NCBI GenBank assembly: GCA_900095095.1 | Contig: FMBT01000391.1 | Coordinates: 91,522-155,521 of the forward strand | Direction of reading: 5' to 3' | DNA: 64,000 nucleotides | DNA from: Fragilariopsis cylindrus CCMP1102 | Lineage: Eukaryota; Bacillariophyta; Bacillariophyceae; Bacillariales; Bacillariaceae | Shown: positions 9,755 to 22,825 of the stretch, piece by piece | How positions within the stretch are numbered: position 1 is the first letter of the stretch | Layout of the letters: each line of letters starts with the position of its first letter | Made by a program: the position numbers and the translations under genes | Notes under the pieces: model-generated | What the model was told of the DNA's origin: nothing | Seen by the model: the letters and a program-made list of their open reading frames with translations, nothing else | The model's database searches: none

Positions 9755-12700
9755 ATGAAGACTACAATCACTCCTCCTCCTCCTCCTTCTCCTCCCAGTA
9801 GTGCAGCAGCAGTAGTAGTAGTAGTCGATAAGAGTTGCAATGACAAAAACAATCGCAGCAGAGGTTTCAGCAACATTAGTAGTATGACATCATGTACTAC
9901 TTCTGTTGCGAGTCGTCAACAACAACCGGTTACTTGCAATAATATTAATATTAATAATAAGGAAGAAGAAGAAGAAGAAGAAGAAGAAAAGGAAAAGAAT
10001 TCCAAGATCAACGAGTTGGTACAAATTTATTATCAACAGCAACAGCAGCAATTATTGTTGTTCTTACAGAATCAGCAACAGATTCAACAACAACAACAAC
10101 AATTCTATCCTAATCCTTTGTGTCATCCACAAAATAGTAGGAATCAAGCACAAGCACCTCCTCCGTCGTCGTACATACCATTAAACCCGTTACAGTTACA
10201 GTCACATCCGTATCCATCCCTTCAACAATCGTATAATCCCTCATTATCAATATCATTCCCCCATTGCAATTCAATTTCCATTGGTAGCAACAATAATCCA
10301 GTTGTGAGTCCTACTATTGCTATGCTTCAACAACAACAACAACAACAACAACAGTGCTGTAAGCCTTCTCCTTCGCCGCCTCTTTCTTCTCCTTCTTCTG
10401 TACGACCAACAATAATTACTACTCAACTTGGTCGTCGTCGACCGTCGTCTACGTGTTGTTGCTGGATAGAGATTATTTCTTCGATGATACACCACCAACA
10501 ACAGGTAGTTTCTTCTTCTTCTTTGAGGAATAATAATGACAAAACCAACAACAATAAAATAAGAGTATCAAAATTAAAATCTTTAAAATTTGTGGCAATA
10601 AAAATGGAGCGTAATTCATATACACAACCATGGGGTCTTGGTTTTGTTTCTACTACTAGTACTAGTACTACGAAATCATCATCATCACCAACATCACCAT
10701 CCTCCTCCTCACAATCACAACAACAACAACAACAAAATCGTGTTATAGTGGTATCATCACCATCATCATCGTCATCATTTTCATCTTCAACATCATCCTC
10801 AAACAAAACGAGAAGAATTACAATCACGACGTGAATGTCAAATGGACTCGTGTTGTCTTCCCTTATCAACATACATTAAATCGGAACGGTATTTATCGTA
10901 GCAATAACAACAGAAGCAGCAACAGTAACAACAATTTTTTTGATCCAGAACATTATTCGGAACAATTAAAACGAACTATGAGTACTACTACTACTACCGA
11001 TGCTGATCAAGATAAAGATGATAGTGGGATCCGTCCTGGTGATATTGTAGTTGCAATTGATGGTCGATCTATATTCGAATTTGATACTATCAACAACAGT
11101 AACAACAACAACCACAAGACGAAGAGTAGCAATGTTACGTCGGAAATGACATCCTATTGAAATCAGTTAAATCTGTTTGTTTCGTCGTATTACGTCATCC
11201 AGATGTTGTTACTACAGGAGTTAATATCAATGAAGTCAATATGGATACTAAGAATAACAACAATAAGAAATATGTATACAATCCAATTCGGACATCCTCA
11301 ATGGCAAATATTAAATGGAATAAAATATTATTTTTGTCAACGTCACCAGTACCAGCACCAGCGACAGCACCACTACTGCTTCCACCCTTACATGTACAAC
11401 AACAACAACAAACTTTATATCATCATCATCAAAGACAACTATCATCAATCAAGAAATTACAACCACCATCTTTTATCGTCGATACCAAAGAATCTTTTCT
11501 ATTACCATCTATTCCAACAGAAACAAAGTTACATTTCAAAATTGGATTATACGACGAAAAAATACAGTATGGAGAAGTCGATACAAGGTATACAAATATA
11601 AAAATAATATTAATAATAAAATATTAAGTAAAGAAGAAAAGGAGAAGAAAAAGAAAGTTAAAAAGCTGCAACAGCAGCAGAAGAAGCGCAATGATAGTGG
11701 AAATGATGCTGATGGCGATAATGAAAATGATAATGAAAATGATAGAAATAATTCAACAATACCGAATGTGGACGCTGTGGATGGGACTATGATGAATGTT
11801 GATTTTTGGACAATCAAGGATTTATTTCATTTCAGGATTGGATATCATCAAGAAATAAAACATGGAAAAGATCATATAGTTGGAATCAAAAGAAACGACA
11901 ACGTATACAAAATGATTGTTTTGATAAAGTTGTTTACTTACCATGGAGTACTGCTACTACTAATATAATTCAAATTCAAATACAAATAATAATACAATTT
12001 CCCAACAGAGGCAAACAACAAAATCATTTTCCACGAAGACGGCAAGGACAAGTGATAATGACAATACCAAGCGTAAACGCGATCCGGATCATCAGTCGTC
12101 ACCGTCCGGTGCGGGTTCTGATACCGATTGTTCGATCGAAATATTTGAACAATGGTTAAACGTTCGTCGGTATCAATGGAGGATGTTACGAAGAAGAAGG
12201 AAAAGACAGCAAAATCAACAGGAAGTGGATCGTCATACTGACGATAGGGCAACTACAAAAGACAACACGCCACCTTGTACGACAACGAGTGCCATCGTTT
12301 CTACCGCTTCTTCTGATGATGTAAAGTCGTCATCGTCGTTGAACGATAGTCCTTGTGATGGTTCTACTACCCTCGTATTTCTTCTTTATCCGCCTCAGAG
12401 GTGAATGGTGGTAGTAGAATTCCTGTATGTAAACGGAAACTGGATTTTGTTTTATCTAATAAAGATCAAGAAATGGCATACATTGATGAAATTTTAGAGG
12501 AGAAAGAAAAAGAAAAGGAAGAATTGAAACGACAGCGTGCAGAACGACCACCAATTGATATTCAGCGTTTTCTTGATGCATCTAATGGTATACCCGATGA
12601 TATTATCGTACATTGCTTCTCATATTTACGACAAGAAGAACATGGGAAGATGTTAGTCATTAACATACAAACATCCAAGTCATTACAAGATCGGTACAAT

Positions 12701-13261
12701 GTATGGAAACAACTTTGTCCTAGTCATTGGATATTACCACGCCGACCAAGAAAGCCATGGCATACTTTGTATCTAACAAGATTGCGAAAAGAACAGGAAC
12801 TACATCAAAAACGTTGGGATGATTTACTAATTAAATGTGCCGCTGCACTTTTTAAACGAGATGATTTACAAAAAGTTGAAAAATTAATCTTAAAAGCTGA
12901 AAAGGACTTTGGTTTTGATTTAAATTATTCAAGTGGCGTTGTATGCGAAAGGAATTCAATATTAAATCTAGCAGTCATAAATCAACGACATAAGGTTGTA
13001 CGGTGGTTAGTCGACACGAAAGGTACCAATATTGAAACATACGATAGAGGAAACTTTACTCCACTTTTGAATGCAGCATGGAACGGTGATCGGTACTTAG
13101 TCCGTTTCTTTTTACAGCGACAATCGAATCGCAATGTACACGGTACACAACATTACACAAAAGGTATTGCACCGCCGGATTTTCGAGGTTTGACAGCAGA
13201 AAAATGGGCGGAAAAAAGAGGTTTCCCCGATGTTGCAAAACTAATCAAAATAGGCTATTGA
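9755..13261 (+). CDS. PDZ, F-box-like and ankyrin-repeat protein, frame broken several times
   Basis: Five successive plus-strand frames share one protein logic. 9755-10834: Gln/Ser/Pro-rich leader, then KMERNSYTQPWGLGF, where GLGF is the carboxylate-binding loop of a PDZ domain. About 10800-11160: NVKWTRVVFPYQ and GIRPGDIVVAIDG, the PDZ core strand. About 11140-11627: LLKSVKSVCFVVLRHPD, the last PDZ strand. 11806-12250: a repeated basic motif, FQDWISSRNKTWKRSYSWN and FEQWLNVRRYQWRMLRRRR. 12385-13261: GIPDDIIVHCFSYL (F-box-like helix) then two ankyrin-like repeats (SILNLAVINQRHKVVRWLV; TPLLNAAWNGDRYLVRFFL). Joints fall near low-complexity DNA; at about 12370 one extra C in a CCC run restores the frame. 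Splicing cannot explain these. Inferred role: scaffold or SCF-type adaptor. The ATG at 9755 is the first in frame. Confidence 0.5.
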
Positions 13262-13478
13262 AAAGATATGCTATTATGAAATTAACATTTTAATATAACT
13301 ATAGTATCAAAAGTAATCATTCCCCGTCACACGCAAGTAGAAGACTAGAATATAACTACTTCAATTTTGATTCAACAGATAGGTGGGGGAATAGATACCG
13401 GTACGACGAGATATAAAAATGGTTATAATAAATAGCTTAGTTACAATAATATATGTGTGCATGTATATATGCAGTCTA

Positions 13479-16400
13479 CTAGAATGTTGGAAAGGCGGAT
13501 ACTTTTTGTGGTGATATGCTTGTATTGAATCCTTTTGACTCAAATCCAAACGATTCCCAGTCTCCTGATTGATCGAAGCCGTCGAACTGGGCACTAAACG
13601 GTGATTTTTCTGTGTATTCAAGATGCTCTTCTAGATTCGTTAGGCTTGTAGTCTTCTTAATTCTATTCGATCCGATATTTGATGTCTTCGGGGTATCTGG
13701 AACCACACTCAATATTCTAACAGGAGTGCTGGGGCATTGCGACATACTGTCGTTCTTAATATCATCGAATTTCACCCATCCGTCGACATTCAGATCTACT
13801 TCATCAGGTGCTAAACAATCGCTGAAGTCAAATATCATGTCAGTTTCGGATGCTTCGTTCGACTGCGTTCTGGTCACTACCTTTTCGATATCAACGGGCG
13901 TGTCAAAACTTTCGTCGAATCCTTTTGGTACGGCTGGAATATCTGCTCTATTATTACCATCTTGATCCGTAGTAGAAGATTCAACTATCAACATGCTGAT
14001 AGATGGAGAAGCAATGACCTTTTCATCGTCTTCTCTGTCGATCTCCATATCTGAAACAATTTGATCTAAATCTGGATCAGCATCTGCGTGCGGTGTAAGC
14101 AGTGCGGCCGGTTCTTTCTTTACTTCTACCTGTTCCAACTCGTTCGAAGGTATTCCTTCTGGCTCCAACTTCTTCGAATTCTTCGAAGGTGCGTGATCTA
14201 CAGAACTGTCCGACACGGAGGAAGTTATTTCCTTCACACTAGACTGACTATTCGATAGAGGCGCGACCGGTAGGGAAGGCGACTTGATTGTCCTGTCATA
14301 AGAAGATAATTCGTTTTTCACTATTTCCGGTTCTAACTTCTTGGAATGTGCATGACCTCTGGAACTCTTCGAAGAAGACGGAGTTCTTACATTCACACTC
14401 GACTGACTCTTCGACACGATAGATTTATTACCTTTCTTATTCTTTGTAAATGAGCTTATCAAACCTCTTACTCCACCAAACTTAGAAGCCTTCTTCGTTT
14501 CCGAAAAAGTTTGTGGCACGTCGAGAGATGTGTTATGGTCCAGTTGCGATTCAGGGACGTCGATTTCATCCTTGGCTGTGGGTCGATCTTGATCTTCGAC
14601 GGTCTCCTTCTTTCGTTCGTAACATTCCTCCTCTTTCTTTTCTTCAAAGACTTCACGTCGGTTACTTTCCGGAGATGAATTTGGCGTAGATTTTCTTTCT
14701 CTTATTGTAGAATCAAACATTCCGATTAATGATTTGACAGCGCTATCCGGAGCACCTGCGTCTCGAGTAAATGACGATGGACGTACTTTCAGCGGTTTTC
14801 GTGGTGCTTCTGCTTTAGTAACATCTACTTTAGTAACGAGTAAGTCCTCAAATACGTCGACCTCAGATGATTTTTCACAAACCTCTGTTGTAGAAAATGA
14901 AAGTGACGCTGCAGGTTCTGAAATAACGGCTTCAGCAGCAATATCGAACATGCCATCGAAGGGTTTAGCAGTATCGAATATGCCGTCGAATATATCGACG
15001 TTGAAATTATCCGAAAATGATTTTACACCGGCTTTAGCAGTATCGATTGTGGTGCACGTAAAATTTTCTCCAAAAGATTTACTTTCCTTCTTTTGTCCCG
15101 GAGATGAGGATTGCTTTCCTTCTATGAGATTTGCTGCTGTCTTCATAGCAGAGATTTCTTCTGACGTAGTATTAGCTGTAGTTGCAGTAGTATGGATCGC
15201 TTCCGTCTCAGATATCACCTCCAATGACTCTGATAGCGTACCTACTAGTCTATTTGTAGTGTCAGACGCATCTCCTACAGACATATTCAAACTGTCTTTA
15301 GTTGTTTCACTTGAAGTATGTAAAAATCATTCATGTTCAGTGTTGATTCACCGGACGTATCTAATGTTTGATGGTGTTGAACCAAAACTAAGGTCTGCTT
15401 GGTTGAGCCTACTACCGAGTACGCGTTGAATTAACTCATCTACTTTTGTATTAGTAACCTTAGCGAATTTATCAGCTTTCGTATTCGCATGTTCCATCAA
15501 TGCATCAACTTTCGTATTCGCTGCTTTCAATAAATCTTTACCTTCTTCAAACATAGTATCGCCTTCTTCGAGTAGATCAACAGGAGCGAAAGCATTGGGT
15601 TGTTTCTGATTGTTCCCTGATGATGAAATTGAATTCCAAGACGATGAATGGTGAATGATTTTAGAATCAAAAAAATCTGGTACCTTGAAATTTGGTTTTG
15701 ATCGATTATTCGACGACAACGGCGGCAGTGATGATGGCGCAGCAGTGGTAGCAGCCTTCCTCGACGTACTTGTTTCTTTTGAAAAATCAGCTAACTCATC
15801 AGTCGTATCAAAAGAAAAGATCGAACCAACACCATCAGAAATACCCGATAAAATGGATGCAGCGGTTGCATCGGAACCAGATCGTGCATGTCGTGTGGTC
15901 AATTTTTTGGATGATGACACCACCGTTGAATCAAAAGTTGAAATACCCGATAAAATGGATGCAGCAGTTGCATCGGAATCAGATCGTGCATGTCGTGTTG
16001 TCAATTTTTTGGATGATGAGACGACTGTTGAATCAACAGTTGCACGACTATCATCATCCGTTAGTAGGTCGTTTATACGATTTCGACGACGACGAACACG
16101 AGTACTACTACCACGATCACTAGATATAACACTACCATTACTACCACGATGACCGTGATGGGATGACGCTGGTGAGAATGGTAGTGGTGCTGAACAACCA
16201 AATGCCGTAGTGAATGCATCACGTATATCTAATATCATACTTTCAGATTCTTCATCGGACGAGTATTCATTATCCATATTATTATGGTATCTTTTAACAC
16301 GATTAGCAGGAGTAAATCCGAGCATTTTATCAAATGCCAAACTAACAGCATGTCCCATAGCATTTGAATTGCTACTTTTCGTTGAATCATTATCCATAGA

Positions 16401-17828
16401 TCCTGCTGTTGAACTTTTTGAGTGTCTGTTGGATGATGATTTAGTATTATTCCTCATCTTACTACTGCTGCTACTACCGCTTCTGCTTGATGATTTTGGC
16501 GGCCGCGATGATGATGGTGATAATTTCCTGCTACGATTTTGTGCTGCTATCCATGCTACTCGTCTTGCTTTTGTAGAATTCTCACTCATCTTGCTATCAC
16601 AATCTTCTTGTTCTTCGTCATAAACATCAACATCACCACCAACGACAACGGTTTCATTCGTATGTGGTCGATGATAAACACGTGATGTTAATCTTTTCAT
16701 TGATGGTAAATATAATGAATCAGCAGAAGTGTCAAGTGAAGGAGGAGCTAATGCTGCAGCTGCTGCCTCTGGAACTGCAGCAATAACACGAGTACATTGT
16801 AGTCGAGACGAGGGTCGATCACTAATAGCATTATCAGCTGTGTTGCTGTTGTCACCATCATCCTCTGAGAGCATATAGGATGGTAATGTCTTTTGTATCG
16901 ATGGTAATAATAGTGAATCAGTAGAAATGTTATGTGAAGGAGGATCTATAGGATCACGCACACTACGAATCGTTGGAACGCCACCGAAATGTTTGATATT
17001 GCTAAAAGGCGCAGTCGCAGTTCCTTCTTTCTTCTTCTTCATCTTGTCAACGGTATCCTTGTCATTATCCTCGGAATAATCGTCCTCGTCGTCATCTTCC
17101 TCTATTACCGGCGTTGGATGAGAAACTAAACAATCGTTGAATCCGAATAAGGTAGTATCATCGGACGACAGGGGAGTAGTTGTAGTAGTTGTAGTACCGA
17201 ATGGTACGAAATTCATAGTCATCTGATTTCTATCATCGTTATCGTTATCGTCGTCGTCGTCATCATGACCGAAATTTCCTCCAATATCTTCCCCTACTAG
17301 GTCTTCATCCTCATCCTCATCTTCATCATCTACACGCTCACTCTCTGATAATTCTAATCCAACAGATTCTGATTCTGTTGATGCCAACTCTTCTTCTTCT
17401 ACTGCTACTACTGCTGCTGGTACTGCCGGCAGAGGCAGAGTAGATGCGGGAGTAGAAGCAGAAGATTCGAGTTCAGAAGAACGAATAGTATGCTTTTGAC
17501 GCCTTACAAAACGTCCTACACTACTGTTCTTACGTAGTGCACTATTTTCTTTATTTTGTGGTAATTGTTTTATTGGTGGTTGAAATCCACGTCGTCCTCT
17601 TCCTCTTCCAGAATAGTAATCGTACGACGATGGTAGCATCTTTTTGCTGGTATTGCTGTTATTGCGAGTATTGCTGCTGCTGCTGATGCTGTCGTTGTTC
17701 TTTTCTGGAGTGACTACAACTACCGGTACAATAGATTCTGCTGCTACTGCTGCTGCTGCTACTGCTACTGATAATCCATCAGATTCAGGCCAGTCGACAC
17801 TAGCTGAGCTCTGATCAACAACGTCCAT
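13479..17828 (-). CDS. Long Ser/Asp-rich disordered protein, possible 42-bp intron
   Basis: Two long minus-strand frames (17828-15348 and upstream of 15290 to 13479) fuse in frame if 15310-15351 is removed: GTGAAT at the donor, TTCAAG at the acceptor, leaving 4308 nt (1435 residues). Without this there is a stop and a second gene starting MNMSVGDAS. I favour one gene. The product has no recognised domain: Ala/Val-rich start, an RGRGRRG patch, long Asp/Glu runs, a two-copy 34-residue repeat (SSSKKLTTRHARSDSDATAA...), and a section with three NTKVD-type heptad-like repeats (NTKVDALMEH, NTKADKFAK, NTKVDELIQR) that may be an amphipathic helix. The second half repeats DGMFDIA/GMFDSTI-like and SSVKE/SSVNVR-like segments. 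Probably a cytoskeletal or nuclear scaffold; function unknown. Confidence 0.55.
15838..16041 (-). repeat. 102-bp direct duplication inside coding sequence
   Basis: Two copies with period 102 bp (first begins at about 15838, second at about 15940), differing at scattered bases only. Being 34 codons long, the duplication keeps the reading frame of the host gene. Confidence 0.85.
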
Positions 17829-20329
17829 CTTTGTTGCTATTAGGAAATGTTACGCAGTAGGCAATCGCAATTCTTCACGCACGATCGTCAACTATATTTT
17901 CCAATTTACTTTCTCTTTGCTGCTGCTGCCGATCTTCACTAGAATAATATCTTCTCTCTCACTCTCTGTACAACAGCCGATACTCTTTCTCGTCTCGTGG
18001 GTCACTGTTTTGTTTTTACACAAGAGTAGTTGCCAATGAAGATTATGTGATCCTGTTGGCTGTGTTTGATCTTTTCCAACACGTGCAGTTGCTGACAAAC
18101 AACTTTGTTTATTGGCATGTGTGCCGCTTTCTCATTCTTTAATAGATACGGTTGTGTTGTACAGTAGCTACACAGTACAGTAGGATGAGTAGATCCGAAG
18201 TTTTGTGAATTGGCTCGTATACTTTTACGCGGTTTTTGAACAAAATACAAATTATCCAACCTATGCTCTAAATAAAGTTAATCTGACTCGTAACGAAAAA
18301 ACCTTGGGAACGTGTCTTCAGCTTAGGCCCGTAGTGGTCACGCGTATCCGTTCGGCAATGATTGCTTCATTTTTTTGCTTGACAGACTTCATCGTTGGAC
18401 AAAAATATTATTATTTAAGAAGCGGGCTTTTGTCAAAGGAACCATGCACAGAACAGTAATAACTTGTTATGCTATTTAATAGCTGCTCGCTTCGCTCCTC
18501 ACCGACTTAAAAAAGGCTAGTGAGTCAGTAGTATGTACTTTGAAAATAGTAAGCCTGCAGAACTATGAAAGATAGTAAGCAAGCTTGCAGAACCTAATAG
18601 TTCTATGAACAATGGTAACCTTGCTGGTGTATACATTTTACTTCCAAGCTAACATAGCTATGATGGATTCAACATACATTGTACCAACATACTCCTCTAT
18701 ACAGTACACACTTTGGTATTGTATCATCATACCCTTCTGGGCTATACACATCTTGTCGTATTAGATAGGCAGGCTATGTTACATTATTTTGAGGATCACT
18801 ATCATCTATCCAACTGTGGTGCCATCATGATAACTATAAGTTGGATATATTCTATGATATGCTCTTCTAAACAAAAATTGGTACAAAAATGATCCATTAT
18901 GAAAAGGTTTACTCACATATATTAAAGGAAGCTTGTGATGAGTAGAAGTAGATGTGCTTATTTTTTCAGTCAATCCTCTCACACCCTTCTCATTCAAGAA
19001 AAAAGATCAGGTTGTAGGGGATGCTCTTTATTGTTGGGGAGAATGGCCATAAATTGACTGGTGCATAACTCATCACATATTGTTTTTATTGTAGCAGCAC
19101 TAGGAGTTCATCTCTTGTCTCATAGTAAGAATACATATGCTCTATTTAGGATACTTGTGACAACAATGACAATGCATGCTGAAGCACATGTTTTCACTTA
19201 GTAGTAGTTGTTGGAATGTGTGCTGTGGCCAATGTTTGCATTCTATCTTATACAGGGTGTGGATTATACCTGTAAATGGGTGTCATGAAACCAATTCAAT
19301 GAATTCCACCAACAATGCAAGCAACAACTCCTCACCAAAACTTCTTAGTCCATTTTAAATCACATCCAGGAGATCTGGGATGTGCTAAGACAGTATCATT
19401 ATAGGAGTTACTTGTTAACATAGATCAAATTCTCAAAAACAACAAGCACTGTCACACGGTAAAAAATACTAAAACATCAGCAAATTCTTTCAAACACTAC
19501 TTGTACAACTGATCGATCAACTGATCAATCAATTCGTCAATTAAGAACAGTCTACAGACAATGGAATTTAAGTAAATTAATCATAACACAATCATGTGGG
19601 AGGAAAGATGGAGATGATGTTCCACCCAGAGGCATAGAGGAGGTGCAGCTGTTTATTTACTTGATGGGAGTCATAATTCCGCGCGCGATAAATCGAAAAG
19701 GGGTTGTCCTAGTTGGCTGTTTTAGCGTGTGATTTTACACGTGCTTTTTTGCCAACGAGTTAAGTTCACGACAGTGTTTACGCTGTCATCCGGTCCCTTG
19801 TTTTGACTGGTGAACTCTGTGTGTCTTGATACCAACTAGTAGGACAGTATGGTAGAAAGAACTGGAGAAAAGGGTTGGTTGTTAGCTTGTAACAGCGTCC
19901 TGTATTTCGGTACGGAGTACGAGTTAAACAGAGGTTAGCAGAGGCAACAGCAGCGGAGGTGCGGTTTGTCGGAACCATGGGATTTTCTTATATCACATCC
20001 GGTCTGTCAGTACTTCTAGGTCACTCCTGGTAATCGCGCACACGCGCGCAGTGAAACTGTGATTGAAGTGATGACGTCATTTCCAAGGTCTATTAACACG
20101 ACTGAAGGAAACAGTCAGCTTGGGACTAAGTCCGTACTTATAGGTCACTCCTGGACTTGCGCACGTGCACAAGTGATACTGTTACTTAAGTACGTGGCTG
20201 GCGACAAGACGAATGGTAGTTAAAAGAAGACCCACATACAAGCTAGGTGAGCCTCTTTTGATTATCCTTTACAGTAATGTAGGAACAGAAGTAGTAGCAA
20301 GATTCCTAGTAAATATGGCCCTGTCAGTC
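17829..20329. other. Gene-poor intergenic region
   Basis: Promoter side of the long Ser/Asp-rich gene at the left. No gene supported. At 20010-20070 and 20130-20190 a diverged ~60-bp direct repeat shares GGTCACTCCTGG and a GCGCAC core. TACTTGATGGGAGTCA occurs at about 19659 and again at about 21391 in the same orientation, either side of the antisense Pro/Thr fragment. Confidence 0.5.
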
Positions 20330-20875
20330 TTGGCGCAGCCTCCATTCAAAGGTGAATAGTAGGGATTGACGAACATGTTGGAGCAGAACTTGGGATGAAA
20401 CTTGGTGCATCACTTGGAGAGCTTGGTAAAGAACTAGGGTTGGTGGTCTCAGTTGGAGATGCGGTTGGTGAAGCAGTAGGGATTGAAGAACGTGTTGGAG
20501 CAGAACTTGGGACGAAACTTGGTGAGGAGCTTGGTACACCACCTGTAGGATCTGGAGTAGGTGCTTCAGTAGGTGCTTCAGTAGGTTCTGGAGTAGGCGC
20601 TAAAGTAGGTCCTGCAATAGGTGCTCGAGTAGTTGCTAAAGTAGGTCCTGCAATAGGTCCTACAGTAGGTTCTGGAGTAGGTGCTTCAGTAAGTTCTGGA
20701 GTAGGATCTGGAGTAGGATCTGGAGTAGGTGCTACAGTAGGATCTGGAATAGGTGCTTCAGTAGGATCTGGAGTAGGTGCTTCAGTAGGTTCTGGAGTAG
20801 GCGCTAAAGTAGATCCTGCAATAGGTGCTTGAGTAGTTGCTAAAGTAGGTCCTGCAATAGGTCCTTATTAAATAG
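20330..20875 (-). pseudogene. Detached fragment of the Pro/Thr-Pro/Ser surface-protein gene
   Basis: Read on the minus strand, the DNA encodes an uninterrupted run of PTPEPTEAPTPDPT-type repeats (18-bp period) leading into [19 protein letters not shown] and ASPTETTNPSSLPSS. This matches the order of modules at about 49.6-50.3 kb on the plus strand of the surface-protein locus. No signal peptide, start or other domain is attached. The Gly/Val-rich frame seen on the plus strand (20395-20832) is only the complement of this repeat. Unlike the plus-strand copy, this one shows no base dropouts. Confidence 0.75.
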
Positions 20876-21669
20876 ATGATTGACGCTTCTGATATGGTAA
20901 GTCTTCTTTAACTAGTGCTTGCATTTGATGCCATGGCGTGATTCAGGTGTTGCTAGTTAATGGCTATTTATAATCAATCAGTGCTGTTGCAACAGCACAA
21001 ATTTGGGTTTCTAGGCCAACATTGTTCATGGGATTTTCCCCCTTTAGGTGGGGGTTTTTCTGCCACATCCCTGAGATGATCAATAACTACTGAGTGGTGG
21101 AGTTATTTTTAGGCCATGCTATGTATTGTTTGTATTGCCATTGTTTCAGTTCGACAGTGCATTTTTATTTTATAACTTGTAATTATTGCCATCGAGTTCG
21201 ACAGTGCACTTGTTGCCATTGAATAAGTGTTGAGCACAGAAATCGTACGAGGTTGTGTGCCCTCCAAGAAGTTACTTTAATCAATACAGTGTAGTAGCGT
21301 AGTACAGTGGCGGGTCGTCCGGTGACTTTCTGTCTTTCTAAGGCTTTGAGGATCGAAGAGGCAGCTACTATAATTAAATAATAAGTTATATACTTGATGG
21401 GAGTCAATTCTACAGACACATGGTATTTTTTTGAAGATAAAAAACAAGTCCAACATACCCACTGATAATGGTCACCCTTCTAACACTCTAATGGTTCATT
21501 ACTATTATAACAATGATAGACACTTCTATACGGGTACTCTGTCTAGTCTACTCTATACTATTCATTTCAGAACCCTCCTCTCTTATATTATATGCACCTC
21601 TTGTGGCAGTTCAATGTTTGCCTACTCATTCCTCCAACCTCGCAGTATTCCCCCCAAATGACCAAATTA

Positions 21670-21940
21670 CACTCAAACTTTTCCTCCTTATATAGTGTAT
21701 GGAGATCTTTAATTTGTCTGGTAAGTCTGCACTAAACAGATTGATTTAAATGGAGGTATGGCCAAGGGATTTTCCATTGATATGTTGATGGAATAGTTTT
21801 CCATTCCATTCAAATTCTTAATCAGATGGAATAATTTTCCTAACAGGAGGAGGTATCTTATACGCATGGTCCAAATTGAGCCTGCAGATAGTCACTTCAT
21901 CTAAGAACATGCCTGTTGGTTGCTGTTTGCTCATGTGAGG
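21670..21940. repeat. 271-bp tandem duplication, copy 1 (uninterrupted)
   Basis: Starts CACTCAAACTTTTCCTCC and ends GCTGTTTGCTCATGTGAGG. The next 245 bp (21941-22185) repeat it without any difference I can see; the last 26 bp of copy 2 reappear at 24156-24181 after a transposon. Removing 1966 bp of element plus a 4-bp target duplication from 21941-24181 leaves exactly 271 bp. Confidence 0.85.
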
Positions 21941-22282
21941 CACTCAAACTTTTCCTCCTTATATAGTGTATGGAGATCTTTAATTTGTCTGGTAAGTCTG
22001 CACTAAACAGATTGATTTAAATGGAGGTATGGCCAAGGGATTTTCCATTGATATGTTGATGGAATAGTTTTCCATTCCATTCAAATTCTTAATCAGATGG
22101 AATAATTTTCCTAACAGGAGGAGGTATCTTATACGCATGGTCCAAATTGAGCCTGCAGATAGTCACTTCATCTAAGAACATGCCTGGCGTGTTCCGGCTC
22201 AACGCTGCATTTTGTGGGACATGCGCGATACCTCGCGACAAGGAAAATTCTTTTGGAATCATTAAGAATTGAAATGGAATTA

Positions 22283-22825
22283 TCATGACAATGGGAATGT
22301 ATTGAATCGAACCTCCATGGGTATCAATCTATTCAACAAAAGCTTATGAGACGAAATATAAATATCTGTACTCTTAACAAGGGCAAAAAGTTTGGGTTGA
22401 ATTTGGTCATCTGAAGAAAATTCTATGACAATATATATGGGTGGAAGGCGAATTTTGAATCGCCAGGAAGAGGTGCATAAGAGAGGAAGATTAAAAATCA
22501 AATAATGGACTAATAGATAGAGTGCTAATACAGATGTCTCTAGTACTGTTATATTAGATAATGCAATAATTTTCATTGTTATTGGTATATTAAGAGAGGA
22601 CCCATTATCACCAGGTATGTAGGACTCGTTTTTCCGAAAAATCCGATCATGTGCGTCTTTTTCTAAGAGAGAGTTTAAGTAGTTAAAACAGGACCAAATA
22701 AAACGCACTTCTTCGTATCTATTAACAGTAACAAGTGCTTTCTTTGAACCCACTCTTGTATTAAACAAGCCGGCATCCATGGAGGTTCGATTCAATACAG
22801 TTCCCATTGGCGTGTTCCGGCTCAA
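22283..22825 (-). CDS. Unrecognised hydrophobic reading frame in the TIR element
   Basis: A 180-codon minus-strand frame inside the outer element with two hydrophobic stretches (ITVLETSVLALYLLVHYLIF; then LPLLCTSSW). The inner element keeps a matching open frame over about 90 codons at 23004-23288, sharing DNGSSLNIPIT, PLLCTSSWRF and IQPKLF, despite many amino-acid changes. A second matched pair lies at 23621-23827 and 23993-24184 (DNLRTDDFLQ, GRIFNCMVAPQTFSS). I do not recognise the protein; it may be a captured gene fragment rather than an expressed gene. Confidence 0.25.
   Translation of the reverse strand: MSRNTPMGTVLNRTSMDAGLFNTRVGSKKALVTVNRYEEVRFIWSCFNYLNSLLEKDAHDRIFRKNESYIPGDNGSSLNIPITMKIIALSNITVLETSVLALYLLVHYLIFNLPLLCTSSWRFKIRLPPIYIVIEFSSDDQIQPKLFALVKSTDIYISSHKLLLNRLIPMEVRFNTFPLS

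Noticed and set aside
20395-20832. A 145-codon Gly/Val-rich plus-strand frame
   Set aside because: It is the complement of an 18-bp PTPEPT repeat; the same type of mirror frame appears opposite every PSxxPS array.
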